Shown: positions 1 through 7,943 of the stretch, one piece after another | Layout of the letters: each line of letters begins with the position of its first letter | Position numbering within the stretch: the first letter of the stretch is position 1 | NCBI RefSeq assembly: GCF_900177725.1 | Contig: NZ_FXAT01000008.1 | Span: forward strand, 223,505 to 287,504 | Length of the DNA: 64,000 nucleotides | Direction of reading: 5' to 3' | Source of the DNA: Paraburkholderia susongensis | Lineage (GTDB): Bacteria > Pseudomonadota > Gammaproteobacteria > Burkholderiales > Burkholderiaceae | The notes under the pieces: generated by a model | Database searches by the model: none | Told to the model about the DNA's origin: nothing | The model's input: only the letters and a program-made list of their open reading frames with translations | Translations under genes and position numbers: made by a program

Positions 1-217
1 CATGGACACCAAGCAGTAATTCCAGTTCGTCTTGCAGACCGCCCAGGTCGAACAGCGTGGCACCCGGCAGTGCATCGACCAGCAGATCGAGATCGCTGCC
101 GTCCTGGTCGGTGCCATGCAGCACCGAGCCGAAGACGCGCGGATTCGCGATACGGAAGCGGCCTGCCGCTTCGCGCACCGCGCTTCGTTTCATGTCAAGC
201 GCAACGGACGGTCGCAT
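1..217 (-). CDS. MNT-type nucleotidyltransferase, C-terminus cut by window edge
   Basis: The first 72 codons of a minus-strand gene can be read from the ATG at 217; the rest lies left of the window. The peptide carries the minimal nucleotidyltransferase signature: GSVLHGT followed by SDLDLLVD supplies the GS helix and the two metal-binding aspartates of the pol-beta superfamily. Proteins of this family usually pair with a HEPN partner as a toxin-antitoxin-like module, in which the MNT protein AMPylates and silences the HEPN RNase. The partner, if present, would be outside the window. The start is preceded by GGAAGGGTGACC, a good ribosome site. Family assignment is firm; antitoxin role is inferred from the family. 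Confidence 0.75.
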   Translation of the reverse strand, partial: MRPSVALDMKRSAVREAAGRFRIANPRVFGSVLHGTDQDGSDLDLLVDALPGATLFDLGGLQDELELLLGVH

Positions 218-393
218 GGTCACCCTTCCTTATCGAAACTCATTGAGATGGTATGTAATCAAGAATGGGGTTTCAAGAACTATTTTCGAGAATTGCAATG
301 CCTTGATTCCCCCTTGCCGCGCCGAACCAGCCCGATGCACAGTCCAGCCCGACTCCCACCAGCAAGCCAGCAACCCCATCCGCCAACAATGTC

Positions 394-422
394 TTGCATA
401 GTAATTTTTCGTCCACTATATT
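394..422 (+). promoter_or_regulatory. Candidate sigma-70 promoter for the monooxygenase pair
   Basis: TTGCAT (394-399) and TATATT (417-422) are separated by exactly 17 bases, in an AT-rich patch of the 307-base gap between the divergent MNT gene and the monooxygenase. A transcript would start near 429, giving a leader of about 95 bases before the ATG at 525. I see no obvious operator. Confidence 0.5.
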
Positions 423-524
423 GAACGAATGGACACGGCAAGGTCTTTCGACCCATCGTCCGAATCCCGTTCGCAACGAGACTGAACCACCGCTCGAACT
501 CGCCCATCCCAGCCGGAACACACC

Positions 525-1919
525 ATGCCGAAGGAAATCGTTCTCAACGCATTTGACATGAACTGCGTAGGCCACATCCAGCAAGGCCTATGGACCCATC
601 CGCGCGACCAGTCCGCGCGCTACACGGACCTGCAGTACTGGACCGACTATGCGCGCAAGCTCGAAGCGGGCCTGTTCGACGGCATCTTTTTCGCCGACGT
701 GGTGGGCGTCTACGACGTCTACGGCGGCAACCCCGATGCGGCGATCCGCGGCGCCGTGCAGGTGCCTGTCAACGATCCGACGCTGCTGATTCCGGCGATG
801 GCCGCTGTCACGCGGCATCTGTCGTTCGGCGTCACGTCGAATCTGTCGGTCGAGCAGCCGTATCTGTTCGCGCGGCGCATGTCGACGCTCGATCATCTGA
901 CGCGCGGCCGGGTCGGCTGGAACATCGTGACCGGCTATCTGGACAGCGCCTCGCGCGCGATCGGCCTCACCGGCCAGATGGCGCACGACGACCGCTACGA
1001 CCTCGCCGACGAATACATGGAGCTCGTCTACAAGCTGTGGGAGTGCAGCTGGGAAGACGGCGCGGTGCTGCGCGACAAGGCGCGCGGCGTCTATGCGGAC
1101 GCGTCGAAAGTCCACGTGATCCATCACCACGGCAAGCAGTACCGCGTCGACGCGATGCATCTCGCCGAACCGTCGCCGCAACGCACGCCGGTGCTCTACC
1201 AGGCCGGCTCCTCCGCGCGCGGCAAGCAGTTCGCGGCGGCACACGCGGAATGCGTGTTCGTGAACGGCCAGGCGAAGCCCGCGGTCAAGGCGATCGTCGA
1301 CGACATCCGCGCGCACGCGGTCGCGGGCGGCCGCCGCGCCGACGACATCAAGGTGCTGCTCGGCCAGACCGTGATTACCGGCCGCACCGATCGCGAGGCC
1401 GAGGACAAGTACGAGGAGTACCGGCGTTACGTGAGTTCGGAGGCCGCGCTCGTGCATGCGGCGGCGTCGCTTGGCATCGACTTCGCGCGCTACGACCTCG
1501 ACGAGCCGATCGAAACCGGCAAGAGCCAGGCGATCGTGTCGAACGTCGAAGCGATGACACGCGCCGCCGGTCCGCAATGGACCAAACGCAAGCTGCTCGA
1601 ACAGATGGTGCTCGGCAGCCGTCAGCAGCCGCTCGTCGGTTCGGCCGAAAAAATCGCGAACGAGCTGATCGCATGGACCGAGGAAACCGGCGTGGACGGT
1701 TTCAATCTGTCGCGCACCGTCGTGCCCGAATGCTTCGACGATTTCATCGAACTGGTCGTGCCGCTGCTGCAGGAACGCGGCGCGTACAAGCGCGCGTATC
1801 GCGACGGCACGTTGCGTGAAAAGCTGTTCGGTCATGCTCGTCTGCCGGAAAACCACACGGCGGCGCGCTTCCGCTCGCCGGCCTGCGCGGCGGCGCCGAT
1901 TGACGATGCGCGAGGCTAA
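525..1919 (+). CDS. LLM-class FMNH2-dependent monooxygenase (NtaA/SnaA/DszA group)
   Basis: This is a 464-residue bacterial-luciferase-like oxygenase that would use reduced FMN and O2 to oxidise a small organic (often sulfur- or nitrogen-containing) substrate in the cytoplasm. Features typical of the NtaA/DszA branch are the N-terminal LNAFDMNCVGH strand, the FDGIFFADVVGVYDVYGG segment near residue 50, LEQPY-like VEQPYLFAR near 110, GRVGWNIVTGYLDSASR near 130 and the VLYQAGSS substrate/flavin loop near 225. Length matches the family (about 430-470). The flavin reductase 167 bases downstream on the same strand is the expected partner. The start at 525 follows GCCGGAACACACC, a weak ribosome site. 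Substrate cannot be told from sequence. Confidence 0.88.
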   Translation: MPKEIVLNAFDMNCVGHIQQGLWTHPRDQSARYTDLQYWTDYARKLEAGLFDGIFFADVVGVYDVYGGNPDAAIRGAVQVPVNDPTLLIPAMAAVTRHLSFGVTSNLSVEQPYLFARRMSTLDHLTRGRVGWNIVTGYLDSASRAIGLTGQMAHDDRYDLADEYMELVYKLWECSWEDGAVLRDKARGVYADASKVHVIHHHGKQYRVDAMHLAEPSPQRTPVLYQAGSSARGKQFAAAHAECVFVNGQAKPAVKAIVDDIRAHAVAGGRRADDIKVLLGQTVITGRTDREAEDKYEEYRRYVSSEAALVHAAASLGIDFARYDLDEPIETGKSQAIVSNVEAMTRAAGPQWTKRKLLEQMVLGSRQQPLVGSAEKIANELIAWTEETGVDGFNLSRTVVPECFDDFIELVVPLLQERGAYKRAYRDGTLREKLFGHARLPENHTAARFRSPACAAAPIDDARG

Positions 1920-2012
1920 CGCCGCGACGCAGGTTTTCGGCGCTTTCGATTCGTGCCGCTGGCGTCATGCGAGCCATGCGCATGATGCGCGCGGCTTGCA
2001 GCGCCCGCATCG

Positions 2013-2048
2013 CTCGTATCACCCGCATTACTCGTATCACTCGTATCA
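2013..2048 (+). repeat. Short 9-base tandem repeat
   Basis: The 9-mer CTCGTATCA occurs at 2013-2021, 2031-2039 and 2040-2048, with a degenerate unit between the first two. It lies in the spacer between the monooxygenase and the flavin reductase, about 40 bases before the reductase start. Confidence 0.7.
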
Positions 2049-2086
2049 CGATCCGGCGGCGGCAGGACTTTTCAGAAGAGGCACCT

Positions 2087-2629
2087 ATGGTTGACAAGAA
2101 CACGTTTCGCGACGCCATGGCCGGTCTTGGCGCGGCCGTCAACATCATCACGAGCGACGGCGCGGCGGGTCTCGCGGGCTGCACCGCGTCGGCCGTCTGC
2201 GGCGTGACCGACGAGCCGCCTACCCTGCTCGTCTGCATCAACCGCAGCAGCCGCAACAACGCGGCATTCCGCGAGAACGGCAAGCTGTGCGTGAACGTGC
2301 TGAGCGCGGAACAGCAGGCGCTCGCGGCGCACTTCGCAACGAGCGCGCTCGCGATCGATGAACGCTTCGCCGCCGCGCAATGGGACAGCCTCGCGACCGG
2401 CGCGCCGGTGCTGCGCAACGCGCTCGCCTCGCTCGACTGCGAGATCGAATCAGTTACCGAAGTCGGCACGCACACGGTGTTCTTCTGCGCGGTGAAGGCC
2501 GCGCGCACGCAGACCGAGGGCGATGCGTTGATCTACTACGGCCGCCGCTATCATCGTGTCGGCGAGCGTTCGGTGCATGCGTCGCAGGCGGTGGCGGCGA
2601 GTGTGTGCGCAGCGAGGTCGGCATGCTGA
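2087..2629 (+). CDS. Flavin reductase domain protein, partner of the LLM monooxygenase
   Basis: A 180-residue NAD(P)H:FMN oxidoreductase of the HpaC/RutF-like flavin_reduct family, supplying reduced flavin to the oxygenase upstream. Visible family features are FRDAMAGLGAAVNIITSDG at the N-terminus, the T-x-S-A motif (GCTASAVCGVTDEPPTLLVCIN, split here by position about 40-60), ENGKLCVNVLS near 75, and the C-terminal HTVFFCAV...LIYYGRRYHRV. The ATG at 2087 is preferred over an earlier one at 1967 because AGAAGAGG lies six bases upstream and the extra 40 residues are a low-complexity Arg/Ile/Thr string encoded by the 9-base repeats. Length suits the family. Co-transcription with the oxygenase is likely. 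Confidence 0.87.
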   Translation: MVDKNTFRDAMAGLGAAVNIITSDGAAGLAGCTASAVCGVTDEPPTLLVCINRSSRNNAAFRENGKLCVNVLSAEQQALAAHFATSALAIDERFAAAQWDSLATGAPVLRNALASLDCEIESVTEVGTHTVFFCAVKAARTQTEGDALIYYGRRYHRVGERSVHASQAVAASVCAARSAC

Positions 2630-2710
2630 TTCATTTGCCGCAGCGCGGGCAAGTCAGGTTGCTCGCCGCGGCGATCGACACGCCAGCCCATGCGTTCGTT
2701 GCAGAACCTG

Positions 2711-2740
2711 CACAATCGGCACAATCGGCACAATCGGCAC
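2711..2740 (+). repeat. 9-base tandem repeat, three copies
   Basis: CACAATCGG is repeated three times in tandem (2711-2719, 2720-2728, 2729-2737) followed by CAC, in the gap between the convergent flavin reductase and DUF1501 genes. It has the same unit length as the repeat at 2013-2048 but a different sequence. Confidence 0.75.
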
Positions 2741-2804
2741 GCCAAATATTTCGCACTGCTTCAGTTCTGGCTGAATAGACGCGGCGATTGCAGCCGCTGC
2801 CTCA

Positions 2805-3953
2805 TCAGGCGCGCACCACACCGGTCAGCGGCCGCGCCGCCATCGTTCGTCCGAACAGCGCGGCCGCGGTACGCTCCGGGTCGAGCCCGAGACTTTCACC
2901 GGCCGCGCCCGCAATCAGCGCATCGAGCGACGCGGTCGGCTTCAGATCGCGCGCCTCGTACAACTGATGCGGCGCGAGCCCCGGCCAGTCCGCGATCACG
3001 CGGCCACCCCGTACCGAACCGCCCAGCAGCATCGCGACCGACCCGGTGCCGTGATCGGTGCCACCCGTGCCGTTCGCGGCGGCGGTCCTGCCGAATTCGG
3101 TCGCGACGAGCACCGTGGTCTTGCTCCACGACGCGCCCATACCGTCGCGCAACGCGGCGAGCATCGTGTCGAGCGCCTTCAACTGATTCGCGAGGCGCGC
3201 GTTCTGCGCGCTGTGCGTGTCCCAGCCGCCGGTTTCGATCATCGCGATGCGCGGACCGTCGTCGCGCGACAGAAAACTCGCCGCGAGCTTGCCGAGGCTC
3301 GCCGGGTCCTGACGCGCGCCCGCGTCGCCGGCGAGACCGCGCGCGGCCATCGCCGATTCCCAAAGCGGGCGCAACTGCGCGTCCTGTTCGTAGAGTTGCG
3401 AGACGCGCGCGAGCAGATCGTCGGGCGCCTGCGGCAAGGCCGACGGCGCATAGGACGTGACCGCCGCCGGGCCGCGCAGTGCCATCGGCACGGTCGGCGC
3501 GAACGCGATCGCGGTTTCGCGCGTAGCCGGCAATTGCGCGGCGAGCCGGTTGAGCCAACCGTCCTTCATCTGATACGGCGACGTACCGCCGGTCTCGAGC
3601 ACGTTCTGTCCGTCGAAGTGCGAGCGGTCGCGATACGGCGAAGCCACCGCGTGCACGAACAGCGCCTCGCGGTCCGCATACATCTTCGCGATCTGCGCGA
3701 GCGACGGATGCAGCGCGAACGTGCCGTTCAGACGCGGCGCATTCGACGTGTCGATCGCGAGCGCGCCGCGCAACGTCGCATAAGCCGGTTCCGCGTACGG
3801 CACGACGATGTTCAGACCATCGGCCGCGCCGCGCTGGATCACGAACACGAAGCGGCGATCGGTCGCGACGTGCGCGAACACAATGCACGGCGAGACGAGC
3901 ATCGCGCCGGCACCGGCGGCGGCGACGCCGAGAAATTGACGGCGTGACAGCAT
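2805..3953 (-). CDS. DUF1501 family protein with Tat signal
   Basis: A 382-residue DUF1501 protein (alkaline-phosphatase/sulfatase-like fold in family descriptions). The N-terminus MLSRRQFLGVAAAGAGAM carries a twin-arginine motif (S-R-R-Q-F-L) and hydrophobic stretch, so export by Tat is expected. Family landmarks include RFVFVIQRGAADGLN (about 30), SHFDGQ (about 105), IETGGWDTH (about 235), ATEFGRTAAANGTGGTDHG (about 285), whose Asp/His residues resemble phosphatase metal ligands. It is the last gene of the sigma-anti-sigma-Spy-DUF1800-DUF1501 operon, five bases after the DUF1800 stop. The chosen ATG has GGAG nine bases upstream; an ATG three codons earlier is the alternative. DUF1800/DUF1501 pairs are widespread, but their biochemical role is not established. 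Confidence 0.85.
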   Translation of the reverse strand: MLSRRQFLGVAAAGAGAMLVSPCIVFAHVATDRRFVFVIQRGAADGLNIVVPYAEPAYATLRGALAIDTSNAPRLNGTFALHPSLAQIAKMYADREALFVHAVASPYRDRSHFDGQNVLETGGTSPYQMKDGWLNRLAAQLPATRETAIAFAPTVPMALRGPAAVTSYAPSALPQAPDDLLARVSQLYEQDAQLRPLWESAMAARGLAGDAGARQDPASLGKLAASFLSRDDGPRIAMIETGGWDTHSAQNARLANQLKALDTMLAALRDGMGASWSKTTVLVATEFGRTAAANGTGGTDHGTGSVAMLLGGSVRGGRVIADWPGLAPHQLYEARDLKPTASLDALIAGAAGESLGLDPERTAAALFGRTMAARPLTGVVRA

Positions 3954-3958
3954 GGCGT

Positions 3959-5575
3959 TCATCTCCGTTGAAAATCGGGCGACACGAGCAACAGCGCGAT
4001 CGCCGTCGATGCGCTTTCCGCGCGCGACACGGCGCTCGCCGTCGGCTCGCTGAGCGAGCCCGCGAGCAGCGTGTGACCGAGCGTGCGCGCATCGAGCCGG
4101 TCGCCGACACGCGCCGCGAAACGTTGCGCGACTTCGACGCGGCGCACGAGCGCATCGGGCGCGGCCCAGCTCGCGGCGATATCGTCGTAGCCCGCGGGCG
4201 AACCCGGGCGCCACACGGGCTGGCCGAGCTGCGTGAAAATCGGCGCGCTCTGCAGATTGCCGAGGTCTTGCCAGCCGAGTCCGCGCATCGACGAAATGGT
4301 CCACTCCCACGGCGTCTTGAACTTCACCGCCTGCGGCGCCCAGGCCTCCGGCATGTCGATCAGCGCGCGATAAACGGTCGGCAGATCACCGCCGCTGCGC
4401 TCGAACGCGGCGGCGAGACGCTCGCTCACGCCGGGCGGCGGATTATCGGCGACGAAATGACGGGCGAGCTTCGTGCCGACATGCTGCGCGGTGGCCGGCG
4501 AATTCGCGAGATCGATCAGGATCGCGAGTGCCTGCTGCTCGCCGGGCTCGTCGTAGCGGCGTCCCATGATCGTGCGCGCGCCGGGCTCGTGCAGCGCCGG
4601 ACGAAACACGAAGCTGCCGGGCTCGGCGTCCTGCCCGGGTGCGCGGCGACCGGCATTGGCAATAGCATTGGCATTGGCATTGGCATTGGCATTGCTCACT
4701 GCATTCGCGCCCGCGCGGGCCGGATTGCCGGCGAGGGTCCAGCCGGTCAGCGCGCGGGCGAATTCGGTCACGTCGTCCTGGCTATAGCCGCTGCGCACGC
4801 CGAGCGTATGCAGCTCCATGATCTCGCGCGCGAGATTCTCGTTGAGCCCGCGTTTGTTTTCCGGGTTGCGTTGCGCGGCGCGCAGCGCGGCCATGCTGTC
4901 CGGTCCGACCGAGCGGGTCTGGTCGAGAAACAGTTGCATCGCCGGGTGACGCTCGACGGCCACCAGCATGTCCTCGAAACGGCCGAGCACGTGCGGGCGG
5001 ATCGCTTCCGCTTCGAACGAACCGGCGAGTACGGCGACGCCGGGCTTTTCCGTCGACACCGCGAAGTGGTTCGCCCAGAAATGCACGAGCCGCTCGACGA
5101 AAGGCGTCGAGGTGGTCAGTGCGCTCGCGACGCGCGCATTCACCGATGATCGGTACAGACCGAGTATTTCGGCGCGCAGCGCCTTGCGTTCGGCTTGCTT
5201 CGCAGTGGGGTCGCTGCTCTGGGCTTCGCTCTGGCTCGCGGCCGGGTTCGTGGCCGCGCGGTTGGCTGCGTTGTTGCCTGCAAAATTGCCGGTGTTATCG
5301 GCTGCCGGGTTGCCTGCGTGACTGGCGATAGTGGTCCCCTCGCCCGCGTTGCGCTTCACCTGCTGATTGATCTGCATGCGCAGTTGCATGAGTTCCGTCG
5401 ACAACGCCACCGAATCGGGCTGGCTCGCCCACGCAGCCGGCCGCGGCTGATACTGCTCGAACTGCGCGATTAGCCAGCCTTTCGGATCGGCGGGCGGCGC
5501 GTCGTCAGCGCGCGCGCCGAGACCGAAGCGGTTCAGTGCGACCGCCGCCGCATTCAGGTTCGGTGAGTAGGTCAT
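3959..5575 (-). CDS. DUF1800 family protein
   Basis: A 538-residue DUF1800 protein. The N-terminal LNRFGLGARADD, VHFWANHFAVS near 175, NENLAREIMELHTLGV near 275, GYSQDDVTEFARALTGWTLAG near 295 and VGTKLARHFVADNPPP near 395 are family hallmarks. Two Asn/Ala-rich insertions are unusual: one near residues 75-115 and one near 310-325 that is encoded by seven hexanucleotide units (4655-4696). The start at 5575 was chosen over a longer ORF beginning at 5647 because the DUF1800 domain starts immediately after it. The protein precedes DUF1501 with only a five-base gap, a conserved pairing that suggests a joint envelope or secreted complex. Function unknown. Confidence 0.85.
   Translation of the reverse strand: MTYSPNLNAAAVALNRFGLGARADDAPPADPKGWLIAQFEQYQPRPAAWASQPDSVALSTELMQLRMQINQQVKRNAGEGTTIASHAGNPAADNTGNFAGNNAANRAATNPAASQSEAQSSDPTAKQAERKALRAEILGLYRSSVNARVASALTTSTPFVERLVHFWANHFAVSTEKPGVAVLAGSFEAEAIRPHVLGRFEDMLVAVERHPAMQLFLDQTRSVGPDSMAALRAAQRNPENKRGLNENLAREIMELHTLGVRSGYSQDDVTEFARALTGWTLAGNPARAGANAVSNANANANANAIANAGRRAPGQDAEPGSFVFRPALHEPGARTIMGRRYDEPGEQQALAILIDLANSPATAQHVGTKLARHFVADNPPPGVSERLAAAFERSGGDLPTVYRALIDMPEAWAPQAVKFKTPWEWTISSMRGLGWQDLGNLQSAPIFTQLGQPVWRPGSPAGYDDIAASWAAPDALVRRVEVAQRFAARVGDRLDARTLGHTLLAGSLSEPTASAVSRAESASTAIALLLVSPDFQRR
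4655..4696 (-). repeat. Hexanucleotide repeat inside the DUF1800 gene
   Basis: Seven consecutive 6-base units, mostly ATTGGC on the plus strand, encode alternating Asn and Ala on the minus strand. Unit gain or loss would add or remove Asn-Ala pairs without a frameshift. Confidence 0.8.
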
Positions 5576-5659
5576 GCGATCCTCGTCGGCGTTGGATACC
5601 TCTGCATGTCCGTTAAACGATCGAAGCGTTGCAATCCGTCGCGGCAATCCACGTTTTTT

Positions 5660-6223
5660 TCAGTCGTCCGATGCCGCGTCGGCCGGCGCCGCATTGGCCG
5701 GAACACTCGCCGGCGCATTCGTCTGACTCTTGTCGTTTGCCCGGTTCTTCGCGTTCGGTACAGGCTGCGCTTCGCGCCACTGTCCGCGCAGCTTGAGGCT
5801 GTCGGCAAACTCGACCCGTTCTTCGGGCGAGAGCGTCGCCGCAAAATCCGCGACGCTCGCCTCCACCAGCGCACGTAGGCTGCTGTCTGCCGCGCGCGTG
5901 CGCGCGAGCGCGGCATCGAGCGCCGCGCGATCGAACTGCGGCGCCGCCAGCAGACGCAACACCTCGCGACGTCCCTCACGGCCCTCGCGCGCATACTGCC
6001 GCCCTTCGCGGCGCGCGTTTTTCAGACCTTCGATAAAGGCCTGCTGCCGCTCGGCCGGCAACGGTTCGGCGGCAAAGCGCAGCGCGCGCTGTTGTGCCAC
6101 CGCCGGCTGGCCTGCGCCATGCGCCGCGAACCATTGATACGCGCCGCCCGCAATCGCGCCGAGCAGGAACACGTTGAGCATGACCGAGCCCAGCAGCGCA
6201 AATTTCCACGACCGTCCGTTCAT
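5660..6223 (-). CDS. Spy/CpxP-like periplasmic sensor (Metal_resist type)
   Basis: A 187-residue protein with one N-terminal membrane helix (about residues 8-30, KFALLGSVMLNVFLLGAIAG) followed by an Arg/Glu-rich helical domain and a disordered Asn/Ala/Pro tail. The helical region with repeated charged helices (REGRREVLRLLAAPQFDRAALDAAL split across 75-100, then LSPEERVEFADSL near 145) matches the periplasmic heavy-metal sensor/Spy group that binds unfolded protein or metals. The start at 6223 forms an ATGA overlap with the stop of the anti-sigma gene, indicating translational coupling; an ATG four codons earlier is possible. Placement behind sigma and anti-sigma genes suggests an accessory role in stress sensing. 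The exact signal is unknown. Confidence 0.75.
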   Translation of the reverse strand: MNGRSWKFALLGSVMLNVFLLGAIAGGAYQWFAAHGAGQPAVAQQRALRFAAEPLPAERQQAFIEGLKNARREGRQYAREGREGRREVLRLLAAPQFDRAALDAALARTRAADSSLRALVEASVADFAATLSPEERVEFADSLKLRGQWREAQPVPNAKNRANDKSQTNAPASVPANAAPADAASDD

Positions 6224-6636
6224 TCGCCGCTCCAATCGGCGGCCGTGCCACCGAAGCTCGAAGTCAGATAAGAAGATTCATGAATGACCGGCGCGTTTTC
6301 GGTCAGCACGAAGAACGACACCGCGAATGCGCCGGCCACGCCGCCGAGCAGCCCGACGCCGGCGACCGCCGCGCCGGACCACCACCAGCGCCCGCGCGCG
6401 AGCGGCCGGCGCACCGGCGCGCGCTCGACGATGCGCCGCTGCAGATCGGGACTGGGCGGCTCGACCTCGTCGGCGGCGAGCCACGCGTCGATACCGGCCG
6501 CGTCCGTAAGCGCGGCGTCGGTTTCGGCACGATGCGACTGCGCCCACGCCTGCGCCGCCGCGCGTTCGTGCGGCGGCCAGCGGCGCGCATCGGCGCCGTA
6601 CGCCGCAACGATCTGATGAAATCTTTCGGGCGTCAT
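6220..6636 (-). CDS. Membrane anti-sigma factor
   Basis: A 138-residue single-pass protein. The N-terminal cytoplasmic part (about 1-80) begins with MTPERFHQIVAAYGADARRW, a pattern I associate with small anti-sigma factors of this ECF group; it shows no HxxxCxxC zinc motif. One transmembrane helix spans about residues 85-112 (GAAVAGVGLLGGVAGAFAVS), leaving a short periplasmic tail. Its start overlaps the sigma-factor stop (TAATG), and its own stop overlaps the next start, so stoichiometric production with the sigma factor is expected. The role is inferred from position and topology more than from a strong domain match. Confidence 0.75.
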   Translation of the reverse strand: MTPERFHQIVAAYGADARRWPPHERAAAQAWAQSHRAETDAALTDAAGIDAWLAADEVEPPSPDLQRRIVERAPVRRPLARGRWWWSGAAVAGVGLLGGVAGAFAVSFFVLTENAPVIHESSYLTSSFGGTAADWSGE

Positions 6637-7214
6637 TAGTTGTCCTTAGTAAGGCCGCTGCCGGCCAGTTGAGCGCGCAGATTGCGGCGCGCACGGGCCA
6701 GCAGACTTTCCAGCGCATCGACGCTGACGCCCATCAGGGCCGCTGCGTCGATGTTCGACATCTCCTGGTAATAGGTCAGCACGAGCGCCTCGCGCTGGCG
6801 TGCCGGCAATGCGGCGAGCGCCGCGCGAACCCGCGCGTGTTCGGCGCGCACTTCGAGCCGGGCCTCGGGCGGCGCGGCGGGATCGGCCGTGTCGGGCAAC
6901 TCGTCGCACGGGTCTTCGCGCTGGCCGCGCAGACGGTCGTAGCAAAGATTGAGCGCGACGCGATGCATCCACGTGTCGAATTTCGCTTCGCCCTCACGCC
7001 AGCGCGCCGCCTGTTTCCAGATTCGCACGAACACCTCCTGCGCGACATCCTCCGCCTCCATGCGATCGCCGAGCATGCGCGTGGCGAGCGCGAGCAGCCG
7101 CGGCAGCTTGCGCGCGACGAGCGAGCGAACCGCGCCGGGTTCCTCGCGGCCGACCTGCGCGACCAGCTCGGCATCGGGATCGTGTGGGGCTTCGCTCAAG
7201 GCGAGGGGCTCCAT
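6636..7214 (-). CDS. ECF RNA polymerase sigma factor
   Basis: A 192-residue sigma-70 family protein of the extracytoplasmic-function class. Region 2 runs from about 28 to 95, with the -10 recognition/core segment RMEAEDVAQEVFVRIW and DTWMHRVALNLCYDRLR; region 4 is at about 125-180, with LPARQREALVLTYYQEMSN and the helix-turn-helix DAAALMGVSVDALESLLARAR. No regions 1 or 3 are present, as expected. It heads a minus-strand operon with its anti-sigma factor, a Spy-like protein, DUF1800 and DUF1501, and probably drives that operon itself. The upstream 85 bases show no promoter that I can name with confidence. Confidence 0.92.
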   Translation of the reverse strand: MEPLALSEAPHDPDAELVAQVGREEPGAVRSLVARKLPRLLALATRMLGDRMEAEDVAQEVFVRIWKQAARWREGEAKFDTWMHRVALNLCYDRLRGQREDPCDELPDTADPAAPPEARLEVRAEHARVRAALAALPARQREALVLTYYQEMSNIDAAALMGVSVDALESLLARARRNLRAQLAGSGLTKDN

Positions 7215-7297
7215 CGCGACCTGACGCGTACCTGCGTGGACCGTCTCACGGGATGAAGGTCATTCACTTGCCGCCGCTCCTTGTACCGCCAACCCGA

Positions 7298-7399
7298 TCA
7301 ATATACGACGACCGCCGGCCGGTAATAGGCCGGCCGCGCCGGGTACACCACACAGCCGGCGAGCGAGACGGCCAGCAGAATCATCACGAGCGTTTTCAT
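7298..7399 (-). CDS. Tiny lipoprotein
   Basis: A 33-residue peptide with a classical lipoprotein signal: MKTLVMILLAVSLAGC, lipobox LAGC with Cys16, followed by a short Tyr/Pro/Val-rich tail VVYPARPAYYRPAVVVY. It would be lipidated and anchored in the envelope. The start has AACCAGGTTTGCG upstream, a modest ribosome site. It lies 94 bases downstream of the YXWGXW-type gene on the same strand, another small Pro/Tyr/Trp-rich envelope protein. Such micro-lipoproteins are common in Burkholderiales; function unknown. Confidence 0.6.
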   Translation of the reverse strand: MKTLVMILLAVSLAGCVVYPARPAYYRPAVVVY

Positions 7400-7493
7400 C
7401 GCAAACCTGGTTCGGTGACTGAATGAGGCTTCGCGTCGGCAAACGCGCAGCACGTTGTTCGAATACGCGGCACACGCGTCACTCATGCGCGGC

Positions 7494-7811
7494 TCAGGCC
7501 CAATGCCCTTCGACCCAGCGCCAGCTTGGACCGCGCTGCGCCCAATGCCCGGGCACCCAGTGATAGCCGACGCGAACCGGCTGCCAGTGCCCCGGCGCCC
7601 ACACGTAACGGCCGTGCGCCCAGCGCCAGCGGCCCTGATCCCACACATAGCCCGCACGCGGCGCGGGTACGACTTCGACGCGCGGTGGCGGCGGCGCCAT
7701 GGGCGCGATGATCACTTCGGCGAAGGCGGGCGCGGCCGTCAACGTGGCGGCGCAGCACAACGCGGCGGCGAGCGTGGCATTCATCAGACGGACCGTCCGG
7801 TTCGAGGTCAT
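7494..7811 (-). CDS. YXWGXW-repeat exported protein
   Basis: A 105-residue protein with a Sec signal peptide (about 1-31, ending in APAFA) and a mature part made of aromatic repeats: GYVWDQGRWRWAHGRYVW, APGHWQPVRVGYHWVPGHW and PSWRWVEGHWA. This is the YXWGXW repeat type common in Burkholderia and relatives, probably periplasmic or outer-membrane associated, with no known biochemical role. The ATG at 7811 was chosen over a longer ORF because CAGGGAG lies eight bases upstream and the signal peptide begins there. Confidence 0.8.
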   Translation of the reverse strand: MTSNRTVRLMNATLAAALCCAATLTAAPAFAEVIIAPMAPPPPRVEVVPAPRAGYVWDQGRWRWAHGRYVWAPGHWQPVRVGYHWVPGHWAQRGPSWRWVEGHWA

Positions 7812-7833
7812 GTCGGTATCTCCCTGAGAGGCC

Positions 7834-7862
7834 GGGGCCAGGAACGGCCCCGTTTTCTCTTT
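7834..7862 (+). terminator. GC-rich stem-loop followed by T-rich tract
   Basis: GGGGCC (7834-7839) and GGCCCC (7846-7851) form a stem with loop AGGAAC and are followed by GTTTTCTCTTT on the plus strand. It reads as a weak plus-strand terminator, although no plus-strand gene lies just upstream. On the minus strand it would sit in the leader of the YXWGXW gene. Confidence 0.4.
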
Positions 7863-7943
7863 AACGCAGCAGCGGCAGAAATCCGTCGCGTGAGCCGCTG
7901 AGGTATTCTTGGTGGCTTCCTGACCTTTATTCCTACCTGCCCA

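Noticed and set aside
588..1856. 422-residue minus-strand frame opposite the LLM monooxygenase
   Set aside because: Arg/Ala/Val-rich shadow typical of high-GC coding DNA; the plus-strand protein carries the family motifs.
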